From NCBI GenBank assembly GCA_035626395.1, contig DASPNR010000031.1:620001-684000 (forward strand): a stretch of DNA of 64,000 nt, given 5' to 3'. Position 1 is the first letter of the stretch, and each line of letters starts with the position of its first letter. Source of the DNA: Candidatus Limnocylindrales bacterium. GTDB lineage: Bacteria; Desulfobacterota; Binatia; UBA1149; CAITLU01. Shown here piece by piece: positions 35,487 to 44,749 of this stretch. The position numbers and the translations under genes were made by a program. The notes under the pieces are model-generated. The model did no database searches, was not told the DNA's origin, and worked only from the letters and a program-made list of their open reading frames with translations.

Positions 35487-37631
35487 CTAGCGCAACGTCC
35501 CGAGCGTGAAATAGAACGTGGCTCCTTTCTCCGGAGCGCCGGTGGCCCAGACGCGGCCGCCGTGGCGCTGCACGATGCGCTGCACCGTTGCCAGGCCGAT
35601 GCCGGTGCCTTCGAACTCGGCCACCGCGTGCAGGCGCTGGAACGCGCCGAACAGCTTGTCGGCATAGCGCATGTCGAAGCCCGCACCATCGTCGCGCACG
35701 AAGTAGGCTCGCTCGCCACCGGTGTCGTCGATGCCGAATTCGATGCGCGCCGACGCGTGCTTGCTCGTGTACTTCCACGCGTTGCCGATCAGGTTCTCCA
35801 TCACGATGCGCAGCAGCGACGCGTCGCCTTCGGCGCGAACCTGGTCCGGAATGATGAACTCGACGTCGCGGTCGGGCTGACCCTGGCGCAGCTCGGCCGC
35901 CACGCCGCGTGCCAGCGTCGCCAGGTCGACCGGCCCGCGGCGCATCGAGCTGCGCGTCACGCGCGCGAGCGCGAGCAGATCCTGGATGAGCTGTCCCATG
36001 CGGGCCGAGGTCGCGTGCACGCGGTCGATGTAGAAGCGCGCCTGCTCGTCGAGCCCGTCGCCATACTCTTCGAGAAAGACGTGCGCGAAGCCTTCGATCA
36101 CGCGCAGCGGTGCGCGCAGGTCGTGCGACACCGAGTAGCTGAACGCCTCCAGCTCCTGGTTGGCGGCCTGCAGCTCGGCCGTGCGCTCGCGCACGCGCAT
36201 CTCGAGCTCCTCGTTGAGCCGGCGGATCTCCTCCTGCGCACGTCTCTGCTCGGTGATGTCACGGGCGATTCCCTGGATCGCGGTGGGTTTGCCGTCCCGC
36301 CGCAGGACGTGCGGGCTGACCTCGAGCAGCACGTCGGTGCCGTCCTTTCGCCGGAGCTCGACTTCGAGCCGGTCGGGCACGCGCTCCGGCGACGACATCA
36401 GGCTCGCGACGTTGGCGAGGCTCCGAGGCGTCAGCAGTTGGGCCATGTTCAGGCGCGCCAGCTCGGCCATCGTGTAGCCGGTGGCGGCGATCGCCGCGGG
36501 GTTGCCGGCTAGGAAGTTGCCGGCAAGATCGTGCACGTAGATGACCTCGTGCGCGTTCTCGAAGAGCTGGCGGTAGCGCTCCTGGCTCTCCCGCAGGCGT
36601 GCCGCCGCGCGCTTGCGCTCGGTAATGTCGCGCACGACGACCTGGATGGCGGGCTTGCCTCCGTACATCATCGGCATCGCCGCGGTTTCCACGTCGATCA
36701 CGGTGCCGTCCAGGCGGACGAACTTCTCCTCCACCAGCGGGCCCGGCCGTCCCTCCTGCAGCATCTGCCGCATGCGCTCGACCACCAGAACGCGGCTGTC
36801 GGGGTGGACCATGTCCAGCACCGGCCTCCCGATCAGCTCGGAGGCATCCCTGGCGCCGAGCAGCCGGCAGCCGGCGGTGTTGGCGAACACCAGCACGCCG
36901 CCGGTATGGACGGCAATTCCGTCAGGGCTCATCTCGACGAGTTGCCGGTAGCGCGTCTCGCTTTCATGCAGCGCCTGCTCCGTGCGCTTGCGCTCGGTGA
37001 TCTCGCTGAAGACGCCGTCGGCTCCGATGATGACCCCGTCCTCGTAGTGCGGGCGCGTGGACGCGTGCACCCAGCGCATGTCGCCGTTCTTGTCGAAGAC
37101 GCGGAACTCCACCTGCACCGACTCGCCGCTCATGTTGCGGGCAAAGACATCGGCCAGCAGCTGCAGGTCCTCGGGATGGATGAAGCGCGGAAACTCCTGC
37201 CCCATCACCTCTTCGACGGTGTAGGAGGAGACGAGCTCGATGGCCGGGCTGATGTAGGTGAAGTTGCCGAAGGCGTCCAACGTGTAGACGACGTCGCTGA
37301 GGTTCTCGATGAGCGAGCGGAAACGGCGCTCCGAGCGCTCGAGCTCCGCGTAGTCCCGCCGCGGTTTGTCCTGGAGCGGCGTGGCTTCGGCACTGGCGGC
37401 CTCGGCGGGCGGCGTGGACTCGGCACCGGCGGCCTCGGCCCGAGCTTCGCGCGTTACCGGATCGTGATCCGGAGACGGAGCGGCATGTTTTTCGGACGCG
37501 GCGGCAACGCCCGGCATGGGCGTGTCCGAAGCAACTGCTCGTGTCCCGCCGTCGGCGGTCACGGCAGCGGCTGCACCGCCATGGCGAGCGCCTGGGGAAG
37601 CTGGGGTGGAGTTCCGCATCGGCGTGCTCAT
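35487..37631 (-). CDS. Cytoplasmic multi-PAS sensor histidine kinase
   Basis: A 714-residue kinase with no membrane helix. An Ala/Pro/Glu-rich N-terminal region (1-95) is followed by three PAS domains (about 100-220, 225-345, 350-465), the first with a PAC-type [13 protein letters not shown] coiled-coil precedes HisKA with [13 protein letters not shown] and H503. The HATPase has [18 protein letters not shown] and GTGIGLATV. It is last in a minus-strand run after the beta-barrel, the copper protein and the membrane kinase, about 120 bases after the latter. The core is close to that of the neighbouring kinase, which suggests duplication. Confidence 0.88.
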   Translation of the reverse strand: MSTPMRNSTPASPGARHGGAAAAVTADGGTRAVASDTPMPGVAAASEKHAAPSPDHDPVTREARAEAAGAESTPPAEAASAEATPLQDKPRRDYAELERSERRFRSLIENLSDVVYTLDAFGNFTYISPAIELVSSYTVEEVMGQEFPRFIHPEDLQLLADVFARNMSGESVQVEFRVFDKNGDMRWVHASTRPHYEDGVIIGADGVFSEITERKRTEQALHESETRYRQLVEMSPDGIAVHTGGVLVFANTAGCRLLGARDASELIGRPVLDMVHPDSRVLVVERMRQMLQEGRPGPLVEEKFVRLDGTVIDVETAAMPMMYGGKPAIQVVVRDITERKRAAARLRESQERYRQLFENAHEVIYVHDLAGNFLAGNPAAIAATGYTMAELARLNMAQLLTPRSLANVASLMSSPERVPDRLEVELRRKDGTDVLLEVSPHVLRRDGKPTAIQGIARDITEQRRAQEEIRRLNEELEMRVRERTAELQAANQELEAFSYSVSHDLRAPLRVIEGFAHVFLEEYGDGLDEQARFYIDRVHATSARMGQLIQDLLALARVTRSSMRRGPVDLATLARGVAAELRQGQPDRDVEFIIPDQVRAEGDASLLRIVMENLIGNAWKYTSKHASARIEFGIDDTGGERAYFVRDDGAGFDMRYADKLFGAFQRLHAVAEFEGTGIGLATVQRIVQRHGGRVWATGAPEKGATFYFTLGTLR

Positions 37632-37753
37632 TTTAGACCTACGGCAAACGTGGAGCGATGGCTTTTGACCGTCGAGTCAGCAGCGGGAACGGGACAGTGC
37701 CATCGTCACGAGCTGCAATCCGCACTTCCCTCCCCGTCTGACGCGGTGCGCGA

Positions 37754-39625
37754 TCAGGTGCCGAGCGTGAAGCGGAAGGTCGCTCCCGCGCCCGGCGCCG
37801 CTTCGGCCCGTATCTGGCCGCCGTGATGCTCGATGATGCGCCGAACGGTAGCCAGGCCGATGCCGTGGCCACCAAAATCGTGCGCCGAGTGCAGCCGCTC
37901 GAAGACGCGGAACAGCTTGGGCGCCTCCTCCATGTCGAACCCGGCTCCGTTGTCCCGCACGTAGAACTCGGGCCCGGTTCCGTTGCCGGCCTCGGCACCG
38001 ACCTCGATGCGAGGCTGGCCCGAGCGCGCGGTGAACTTCCATGCGTTGGAGAGCAGGTTCTGCAGTGCCACGCGCACCAGCGTCTCGTCGCCGCTGGTGC
38101 GAAGGTCGCGGGCGATCTGCACCTGCACCTGACGGCGCGGCTCGCTGGCGCGCAGCTCCTCGGTGATGGCGTGCGCCATTGCGGTAAGGTCGATGGGGCG
38201 GCGTTCCAGCTTGACGTGCCCGACGTGCGAGAACTCGAGCAGGTTCTCGATCATCCGGTCCATGCCGAGAGCGCCGCTGCGGATGCGCTCGAGAAGATCG
38301 CGGTCCGCATCGGTCAGCCGCTCGGCAGCATCTTCGTGCATGATCTGACTGAAGCTGATGATGCGCCGCAGCGGTCCGCGAAGATCGTGCGACACCGAAT
38401 ACGAGAACGATTCGAGTTGCCGATTGGCCGCTTCCAGCTCGGCCGTGCGCTCGCACACGCGCCGCTCCAGGTCCTCGTTCAGACGCTTGATCTCCTCTTC
38501 GGCCAGGCGCCGTTCCTCGATCTTTCGCTTCAGCTCCTCATTGACGTGCTTGAGCTCGGCGTTGAGGGCGACGCGGCTGGCGGCGAGCTGGCGGTCTTCT
38601 TCGATGCGAGCTTCGAGATCGCCCGCCATGCGATTGAAGGCGGCAGCGAGCTGGCCGACTTCGTCGCGTGAAGTCACGTCGACGCGGGTGCTCAGATCGC
38701 CGGCCGCCAGCCGTGCCGTGCTGGCGGCCAGGGACGCGATCGGACGCGCCACGCGCCGCGCGTACAGCAGGCCCCACGCCAGCGCGATCACGAGAACGGC
38801 GGCTCCCGTGGCCAGAAGACGCGTGCGCAGCGCCTTGTAGAATCCGAGCTCGGCATCCAGCGAGCGCGCCAGCGCATAGGAGACGCCGGTCTGGCCGATC
38901 TCGCCTACGCGCAGCAGGTATCGACCGCCTTCGATATCGATGGTCGTCATGGCACCGGGCGTGCCGACGAGCTTCGGTGCGAGCTGTCCGAAGACCGGAC
39001 GCGCGGACATGGAGACCTGCACCACCGACGACGACCACAGGGCGACATGGGCGTTGGTCATCTTCTCGAGCGTCGACAGAAGCTGATCGCCGACGGCGAA
39101 TCCCGTCACCAGCGCACCCGCGACCTTTTCATCGGCGAATGCGATCGGCGCGCCCACGACCTGGTAGATACCCGCCTCGGTGACCAGCATGCCTTCGAAC
39201 ACCTGTCCGGAAAGCGCCGTGGCCACGGAGGCGGCTGCCGCCTCGTTGGTGCCGTGACGATGGGGCTCGGTGGCGCTGGCGAGCAGCCTGCCGCGGTCGT
39301 CGACGAGCAACAGCAGATCGCTTCCCACCATCTGCCGGGCATCCTGCGCGGCATCGAGGACCGTGGCGTGATCGAGTCCGGGAGTATCGATGACGGCGCG
39401 GATCTGTGGAACGCCGGCGAGCATGCGCGTCTGCACGCTCAGCTCCTGCGATCGCAGGCGGAACACTTCGGCGACGGTCTGGTCGGCGGCAGTCAGATCC
39501 TTGGCGAGGCGGTCGACGATGGCGCCCGTGATCCAGACGTTGGAAATGGCAAGCAGCGCACCGAGCAGCCCGATGACGAGCACGCAGATGCCGAGCGAGA
39601 TCCTCTGTCCGAGCGAAAGAGTCAT
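37754..39625 (-). CDS. Membrane sensor histidine kinase with Cache-like sensor and HAMP
   Basis: A 623-residue kinase. The first helix (about 10-30) and the second (about 270-290) enclose a periplasmic Cache-like domain with LLLLVDDRGRLLAS and an YQVVGAPIAF segment typical of double-Cache sensors. A HAMP linker (ARPIASLAASTARLAAGDLS, near 295-345), a coiled-coil, and HisKA with [14 protein letters not shown] (H413) follow, then a HATPase with LLSNAWKFT, VRDNGAGFD and GHGIGLATV. It starts six bases after the stop of the blue-copper protein, so the periplasmic sensor is encoded directly with a periplasmic copper protein and an outer-membrane barrel. The ligand is unknown. Confidence 0.9.
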   Translation of the reverse strand: MTLSLGQRISLGICVLVIGLLGALLAISNVWITGAIVDRLAKDLTAADQTVAEVFRLRSQELSVQTRMLAGVPQIRAVIDTPGLDHATVLDAAQDARQMVGSDLLLLVDDRGRLLASATEPHRHGTNEAAAASVATALSGQVFEGMLVTEAGIYQVVGAPIAFADEKVAGALVTGFAVGDQLLSTLEKMTNAHVALWSSSVVQVSMSARPVFGQLAPKLVGTPGAMTTIDIEGGRYLLRVGEIGQTGVSYALARSLDAELGFYKALRTRLLATGAAVLVIALAWGLLYARRVARPIASLAASTARLAAGDLSTRVDVTSRDEVGQLAAAFNRMAGDLEARIEEDRQLAASRVALNAELKHVNEELKRKIEERRLAEEEIKRLNEDLERRVCERTAELEAANRQLESFSYSVSHDLRGPLRRIISFSQIMHEDAAERLTDADRDLLERIRSGALGMDRMIENLLEFSHVGHVKLERRPIDLTAMAHAITEELRASEPRRQVQVQIARDLRTSGDETLVRVALQNLLSNAWKFTARSGQPRIEVGAEAGNGTGPEFYVRDNGAGFDMEEAPKLFRVFERLHSAHDFGGHGIGLATVRRIIEHHGGQIRAEAAPGAGATFRFTLGT

Positions 39626-39631
39626 GACCGT

Positions 39632-40348
39632 TCAGTATCGGGACGGGTAGTCCTTGCCCCACTTGTTCTTGTGCTCGATGGTCAGGCTTTCCTCGCGCAC
39701 TTCCAGCCGCAGGTCTTCGACGAGCCGCAGGTCGAGGTCATAGATTCCCTTCTCGGTCACCTGCACGCGCCGCTCGCTGTTCTGCGGCGTGCGCGGATAC
39801 CATGTGCGTACGGTGGCATTGCCGATCGGGACGCCCTCGAGGCTGAAGCTGCCGTCGTCGCCGGTGACGGTGAACCAAGGATTGGCCAGCACCACGATGC
39901 TGGCGACCATGCGCGAATGAATGTTGCAGTAGATCTTGATCAGCCCGGTCTCCTCGAATCGGACCGAGCGCGACTGCCCTCGCGGATACAGTCCCAGATC
40001 GAACGGACGTGCGCGCGACAGCGAAAACACGTTGTGCGCGACGATGTCCTCGTTCGGAAAGTGCACGGTCGTGCCGGCCAGGACCGGCAGCACCTCGGGC
40101 ACGAAGCGTTTGTCGATCTGTCGGATGGACCGATCGGGCGGCGGAGCGACGGGTGCGGCCGGCGTGTCCATCTCGTCCAGGAACACGACGACGCCGGCGT
40201 GGCTGGCCTTGCGTCTGCCCTCGCTGTCGAGGACCGTCACCGATCCTCGCACGGTCGCGGTGGCCGGCGCCGGCTCGGCTCGAGCAGGCGCCGCAGTCGC
40301 GAGCGCAATGGCGGCCAGCAATGCGGTGCTGCGATGGCGGCGGCGCAC
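39632..40348 (-). CDS. Periplasmic cupredoxin-domain protein (methylamine-utilisation-like)
   Basis: A 238-residue exported protein; the signal peptide lies at residues 1-24, ending APARA. The blue-copper ligands are visible in correct order: H105 in IVAHNVFS, C141 and H144 in YCNIHSRM, and M147. A carboxypeptidase-regulatory-like beta domain follows (DGSFSLEGVPIGNATVRTW). This layout matches a family often annotated as methylamine-utilisation protein; its role is probably electron transfer or copper binding. The GTG at 40348 lies one base after the stop of the barrel gene, and the kinase starts six bases after the end, so the three form a tight operon. Confidence 0.8.
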   Translation of the reverse strand: MRRRHRSTALLAAIALATAAPARAEPAPATATVRGSVTVLDSEGRRKASHAGVVVFLDEMDTPAAPVAPPPDRSIRQIDKRFVPEVLPVLAGTTVHFPNEDIVAHNVFSLSRARPFDLGLYPRGQSRSVRFEETGLIKIYCNIHSRMVASIVVLANPWFTVTGDDGSFSLEGVPIGNATVRTWYPRTPQNSERRVQVTEKGIYDLDLRLVEDLRLEVREESLTIEHKNKWGKDYPSRY

Positions 40349-40349
40349 G

Positions 40350-41834
40350 TCAGAACCCCACCGCGAGCAGGGCACCGACCAGATTGCGGGCCTGGTTGCG
40401 GCCGCGTAGCGGGGAGCCGTCGATCAGCGCGAAGCGGTCGCGCGACCACTCGAGCTTCAGCAGCATCCGGTCGTTGGGCCTGTAGCCGGCGCCGAGGGCG
40501 ATGCGCCAGAGGCTTTCGGTGTCGTACCCGAAGCCGTCGGAGCCGTCGGCGAAGGGACGGCCTTCGAAAACGTAGCCTTCCTCGTCATCGAAGGTGCCCA
40601 CGAAGCTCGCGCGCGCCGCCACATAGAAGCGTCCGTCGAACATCGTCCACAGCGGCTCGAGCTGTCCGTAGTAGATGGTGCGCGAGAACGCGTCGTTGGC
40701 ATCGTCGACGAACACCTGTCCGAACTGCGCCTTGACGTGGCTGGCGCGAGGCAGATCGTAGCGAAGGTCGAGCTCGTAGGAGTAGGCGTCGACCTTGTCG
40801 GAGGCGCTGACGCCGGCGCTGGAGAAATAGTCCCATCCCCCCACCGGCATCCAGTAGTTGCCGCCAAGGCCCATGGCGGCAACGGATGCATCCCCATTCC
40901 AGTACGCGCTGGCGCTGGCGTAGAGCGAGTCGGTGACGTCACGGAAGATCTTGAGGCTCAGGAACTTCTCGGCATCGTCGTCATCGGCGCGCCGCAGGTT
41001 GCCGTTCATCGCAGTGGCGATCCAGCCCACACCGGCCGTGGTGCCGTAGAGGAGCAGGCCTTCGTCGATGGCATACGGAATGGCGGCCGACCACGTGATG
41101 AGCGGGTTGTCCAGGACGTCGCGGGTCCGATAGTCCTCGCCAAACGGGACATCCATGCGGCCGACCTTCATTCCCACGCCGCTCGGCCACCCGAAAAGCA
41201 CGGAGGTGACGTCGCGCAGCTGGACGTACAACTCGCCCACGCGCACGTGCGGCTCGTCCTCGTGCCCGATCTGAGCGAGCGCCAGCTCGCTGTGCAGGTA
41301 GACGTCCTCCCAGGCCTGGGCACGCAGCTCGAGATTTCCCTGGTAGTTGAGGAAGGAGCCCTTGTCGTCGGTCCCGTCCTCCTCCGTCCACACGAGCCCG
41401 CCGGCGGCGAATCCGAAGAGATCGACGTTGCGGTACCAGGGGCGTGCGGCGACTTCGCCGCCGGCGTCGTAATCGCCGTCCGCGGAGGGCAGGGCAGGCA
41501 GCTCGTCCTGCGACAGATCCACTCGCGCCCGCGAGGCGTGCGGGTCGGGCGATGGCGGCATCGGCGGCGAGTCTGCGGATGTCTGTGGTGCGTCGCGCGC
41601 CGGCGGCGGCTGCCTGACGGTCGTTGCAGGGCCTTGCTCGGCGTCACTGCGCGCGTCCAGCCGGCGCTCGAGCGATTCGACCTTCTCGAGCAGACGCCGG
41701 ATCACCGCGTCCTGATCGCGAAGTCGGCGCTCGAGCTCCTGCACGCGCGCATCATCGCCGGCACGCGCGATCGGCGGCGCGGCCACCAGAATGCCGAGCG
41801 CGGCTGCGGCGCCGCGCAATGTGGCTCGATGCAT
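40350..41834 (-). CDS. Outer-membrane beta-barrel porin-like protein with coiled-coil
   Basis: A 494-residue protein. The signal peptide (ending PPIARAG) is followed by a coiled-coil (RVQELERRLRDQDAVIRRLLEKVESLERRL) as in Porin_O/P-type proteins, then a Pro-rich spacer. The rest alternates amphipathic beta strands rich in aromatic residues and ends with the outer-membrane assembly signal VGALLAVGF (terminal Phe). Segments such as VGRMDVPFGEDYRTRD resemble phosphate-selective-porin-like barrels. The ATG at 41834 has GGGGGAGGG upstream and precedes the signal sequence. It is the first gene of the barrel-copper protein-kinase-kinase operon. Confidence 0.8.
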   Translation of the reverse strand: MHRATLRGAAAALGILVAAPPIARAGDDARVQELERRLRDQDAVIRRLLEKVESLERRLDARSDAEQGPATTVRQPPPARDAPQTSADSPPMPPSPDPHASRARVDLSQDELPALPSADGDYDAGGEVAARPWYRNVDLFGFAAGGLVWTEEDGTDDKGSFLNYQGNLELRAQAWEDVYLHSELALAQIGHEDEPHVRVGELYVQLRDVTSVLFGWPSGVGMKVGRMDVPFGEDYRTRDVLDNPLITWSAAIPYAIDEGLLLYGTTAGVGWIATAMNGNLRRADDDDAEKFLSLKIFRDVTDSLYASASAYWNGDASVAAMGLGGNYWMPVGGWDYFSSAGVSASDKVDAYSYELDLRYDLPRASHVKAQFGQVFVDDANDAFSRTIYYGQLEPLWTMFDGRFYVAARASFVGTFDDEEGYVFEGRPFADGSDGFGYDTESLWRIALGAGYRPNDRMLLKLEWSRDRFALIDGSPLRGRNQARNLVGALLAVGF

Positions 41835-41941
41835 GCCCTCCCCCAACGCGAGCAGGCCCGGTACGTATCCCCTGCCGCGATCCCCCATGATCACGGCAGC
41901 GGTTCCTTATCATGCCGGGACGGCTGGAGAGAACCGCTTTC

Positions 41942-43897
41942 TCAGGGCAACGCCGTTTCGTCGCCTGCGATGCCGGCCAGCGCGGTGACGGCGACCAGCA
42001 GCTGTTGAGCATCGACCGGCTTGGTCAGATGCATCTGATAGCCGGCCGCCAGGACGGCGCGGCGGTCTTCGGGCTGGGCAAAGGCGGTCAGGGCCAGCGC
42101 GGGCAGCGCGTTTTCGCCGTAGCCACGCCGGCGGATCTCACGGATCAGATCGTAGCCATCCTGCTCGGCCATGCCGATGTCGCTGACGAGAAGGCTCGGG
42201 GCGAACGACTCCAGGTGCCGCAGGGCTTCGGGGACGTCGCCGGCCTCGGCCACCTCGGCTCCGGCTTCGGTCAGGATGCGCCGAACCGGTGCGCGGGCGC
42301 CGGGGTCGTCGTCGACGATGAGCACGCGAAGACCGGTGAGGTCGTGCGCGCTCAGCGGTGATCCGGGCCGGCGCGCGGCATGTGTGCGCGTCCCGGCCTC
42401 TCCGGTCAGGCTCACCGGCAGCGTGACCGTGAACGTCGCGCCTCGTCCCTCACCGGCGCTCGCGGCACGCACACTGCCGCCGTGCATCTCCACCAGGTGC
42501 TTGACGATGGCCAGGCCGAGGCCGAGGCCGCCGCCGCTCTTGCTGCCCGCGCCTTCCTGGCGGAAGCGCTCGAAGATGTGCGGCAGGAAGTCCGGCGCGA
42601 TGCCGCGGCCGGTGTCGCTGACCTCCAGCACGACGTGCGAATCCGCGCGCTGCAGCGACGCGCGCACGACGCCTCCGCGCGGCGTGAACTTGATCGCGTT
42701 GGCAAGCAGGTTCCACGCCACCTGCTGCAGGCGCGCCGGATCGCCCAGCACGAACGCAGCCTCGTCACCGGGCGTGCGCTCGATGCGGATCTGCTTGGCC
42801 AGCGACGAGGGTGTCACGACCGCGATGGCCGCATCCAGCACCGACCCCAGATTGACGACCTCGGTGTTGAGGCTGAGCTTGCCCGAGGTGATGCGCGAGA
42901 CGTCGAGAAGATCGGCGATCAGGTGCGCGAGCAGGTCGGCGCTTCGCTCCATCGCCTGCAATCCGGAGAGAAGCTGCGGGTCGTTGCACACCTGCGTCAG
43001 CACGCCCGCCCACCCCACGATGACGTGCAGAGGGTTGCGCAGCTCGTGCGAAAGCGTCGCCAGGAAGTCGTCCTTGATGCGATTGGCGCGTTCGGCTTCC
43101 GAGCGGGCGGCACGCTCGCTCTGCAACAGCCTCTCGCGCTCGGCCTCCACGCGGCGGCGCTCGGTGACGTCGCTCGCCATGGCGAGGTAGACGCCTGGCG
43201 AGAACGTCGAGAGGTTCCACTCCAGGTCCACGAGGCTGCGGTCGCTGCGCTCGAGCGGAAAGAAGCCCTGCCAGTGCCCGTGCTCCTTCAGCTGCCTGCG
43301 CACCGCCGGAATCTGGTGCTTGTGCTCGGCAGCCACCAGCGCAGCGCCGTTGATGCCGATGAGCTCGGCGCTGGAACGGCCGAGCAGGCGGCACATCGCG
43401 GGATTGACGTTCACGTACGTCATGTCTTCCGAGAGCAGCGCGATGCCGGTGGGAACCTGATCGAAAACCGCACGGAAGCGTGCCTCGCTCTTGCGCGTGG
43501 CTTCTTCGGCACGGCGGGTGCGCACCAGCGCCTTGACGGTGGCGATGAGGACCTGCGGCTCGACGGGATGGATGAGGTAGCCGTCCGCGCCGGCTTCGAA
43601 TCCCTTGACCTTGTCCAGCTCGGCCACGAACGTCGCCGAAAGGTGCACGACCGGGATCCGTTCGGTCTCCGGCTGCGCGCGCAGGCGCCGGCACACCTCG
43701 AAGCCGTCGATGTCGGGCAGGTTGATGTCGAGCACGACCAGAGACGTGTCCGCCCGCACCATCGCGATGCCGTCGGTTCCGGTGGCCGCCTCGGCGACCT
43801 CGAAGCCGGCCGACCGCAGGATCCGGGACGTCGAATACCTGGCCGCCGGGTTGTCGTCGATGACGACGATGTTCTCCTGTTGTTGCGCCTCGATCAT
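41942..43897 (-). CDS. Hybrid histidine kinase with N- and C-terminal receivers
   Basis: A 651-residue soluble protein: receiver (1-130, D57 in LVVLDINLPDIDGF), PAS (about 145-260), HisKA with TLSHELRNPLH (H284), HATPase (LLANAIKFT, VSDTGRGIA, GGLGLGLAIV), and a C-terminal receiver with D573 in LLVSDIGMAEQDGYD. The two receivers suggest it accepts phosphate from another kinase and also self-phosphorylates or passes phosphate internally. The ATG at 43897 overlaps the stop of the preceding kinase (ATGA). It ends the six-gene stressosome operon and could be the output-side switch. Confidence 0.9.
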   Translation of the reverse strand: MIEAQQQENIVVIDDNPAARYSTSRILRSAGFEVAEAATGTDGIAMVRADTSLVVLDINLPDIDGFEVCRRLRAQPETERIPVVHLSATFVAELDKVKGFEAGADGYLIHPVEPQVLIATVKALVRTRRAEEATRKSEARFRAVFDQVPTGIALLSEDMTYVNVNPAMCRLLGRSSAELIGINGAALVAAEHKHQIPAVRRQLKEHGHWQGFFPLERSDRSLVDLEWNLSTFSPGVYLAMASDVTERRRVEAERERLLQSERAARSEAERANRIKDDFLATLSHELRNPLHVIVGWAGVLTQVCNDPQLLSGLQAMERSADLLAHLIADLLDVSRITSGKLSLNTEVVNLGSVLDAAIAVVTPSSLAKQIRIERTPGDEAAFVLGDPARLQQVAWNLLANAIKFTPRGGVVRASLQRADSHVVLEVSDTGRGIAPDFLPHIFERFRQEGAGSKSGGGLGLGLAIVKHLVEMHGGSVRAASAGEGRGATFTVTLPVSLTGEAGTRTHAARRPGSPLSAHDLTGLRVLIVDDDPGARAPVRRILTEAGAEVAEAGDVPEALRHLESFAPSLLVSDIGMAEQDGYDLIREIRRRGYGENALPALALTAFAQPEDRRAVLAAGYQMHLTKPVDAQQLLVAVTALAGIAGDETALP

Positions 43898-44739
43898 CGC
43901 GCACTCCCGTTGAATCGGTAGTGCGTAGGGATGATCACCGAGAAGGTCGAGCCCTTGCCGACCTCGCTTCGCACCGCCACCCGGCCGCCGAGCAGCTCGG
44001 CCAGACGCTTGCTCAGCGACAAGCCGAGTCCGGTGCCGCGATAACGGCGCTGCATCGGCGTCTCGATCTGCACGAAGTCCTGGAACAGCGTGCCCAGGTG
44101 CTCGGGCGAGATGCCCGCTCCGGTGTCGGCCACGGAGAATTCGACCGTATCCTCCGACAGCATGCGCGCCGACACGCGCACGCTGCCGCGGGTCGTGAAC
44201 TTGAGCGCGTTCGAGATGAAGTTGCGCAGGATCTGCGAAAGCTTGCGATCGTCGCTGAACACGCGCGGCACGCCGTGCGGCTCCTCGAAGATCAGTGCCA
44301 CGTTGGTGTCCTGCAGCAGAGGTCGGAACATGCCGCGCAGCGCGGAAAACAGGTCGACCAGCTCGAACCATTCGGGCGAGATCGTGACGCGGCCGGCTTC
44401 GACCTTGGCCAGGTCCAGAAGGTCGTTGACCATCTCGGTCAGCTCCTCGGCCGAGGACCTGATCAGGCCGACCTGCTTGACCTGCTCGTCGTTGAGCGGC
44501 CCGTCCATGCAGTCGAGAAGGATGCGCGTGATGCTCCGGATGGAGCCGAGCGGGGTGCGGAACTCGTGGCTCATGTACGAGAGGAACCGGCTCTTGAGAT
44601 CGGAGACCTCTTTCAGCTGCGCGGCCTGGTCCTCGAGCTCCGCGTACAGGGCGACGACGCCGGCGTTGGTGGCGGCCAGCTCGCTGGTCAGGATCTCGAT
44701 CTGGCTCTCGTACTCGGCGATCTTGCGTTGCATGTCCAT
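43894..44739 (-). CDS. Small soluble histidine kinase of the stressosome operon
   Basis: A 281-residue protein: a coiled-coil N-terminus (1-45), HisKA with YMSHEFRTPLG (H58), and HATPase with FISNALKFT, VADTGAGIS and GTGLGLSLS. It has no sensor domain, so signal input probably comes through protein contact, perhaps from the stressosome. The ATG at 44739 starts 11 bases after the phosphatase stop; a second ATG lies at 44733. Its stop overlaps the hybrid kinase start. The longer frame upstream overlaps the phosphatase gene and is not supported. Confidence 0.85.
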   Translation of the reverse strand: MDMQRKIAEYESQIEILTSELAATNAGVVALYAELEDQAAQLKEVSDLKSRFLSYMSHEFRTPLGSIRSITRILLDCMDGPLNDEQVKQVGLIRSSAEELTEMVNDLLDLAKVEAGRVTISPEWFELVDLFSALRGMFRPLLQDTNVALIFEEPHGVPRVFSDDRKLSQILRNFISNALKFTTRGSVRVSARMLSEDTVEFSVADTGAGISPEHLGTLFQDFVQIETPMQRRYRGTGLGLSLSKRLAELLGGRVAVRSEVGKGSTFSVIIPTHYRFNGSAR

Positions 44740-44749
44740 GGGATGCTCA

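Noticed and set aside
41942..44371. N-terminal extension of the hybrid kinase by about 150 residues
   Set aside because: The extra residues are an out-of-frame reading of the preceding kinase gene. The ATG at 43897 with GGGAG upstream gives the normal receiver start.
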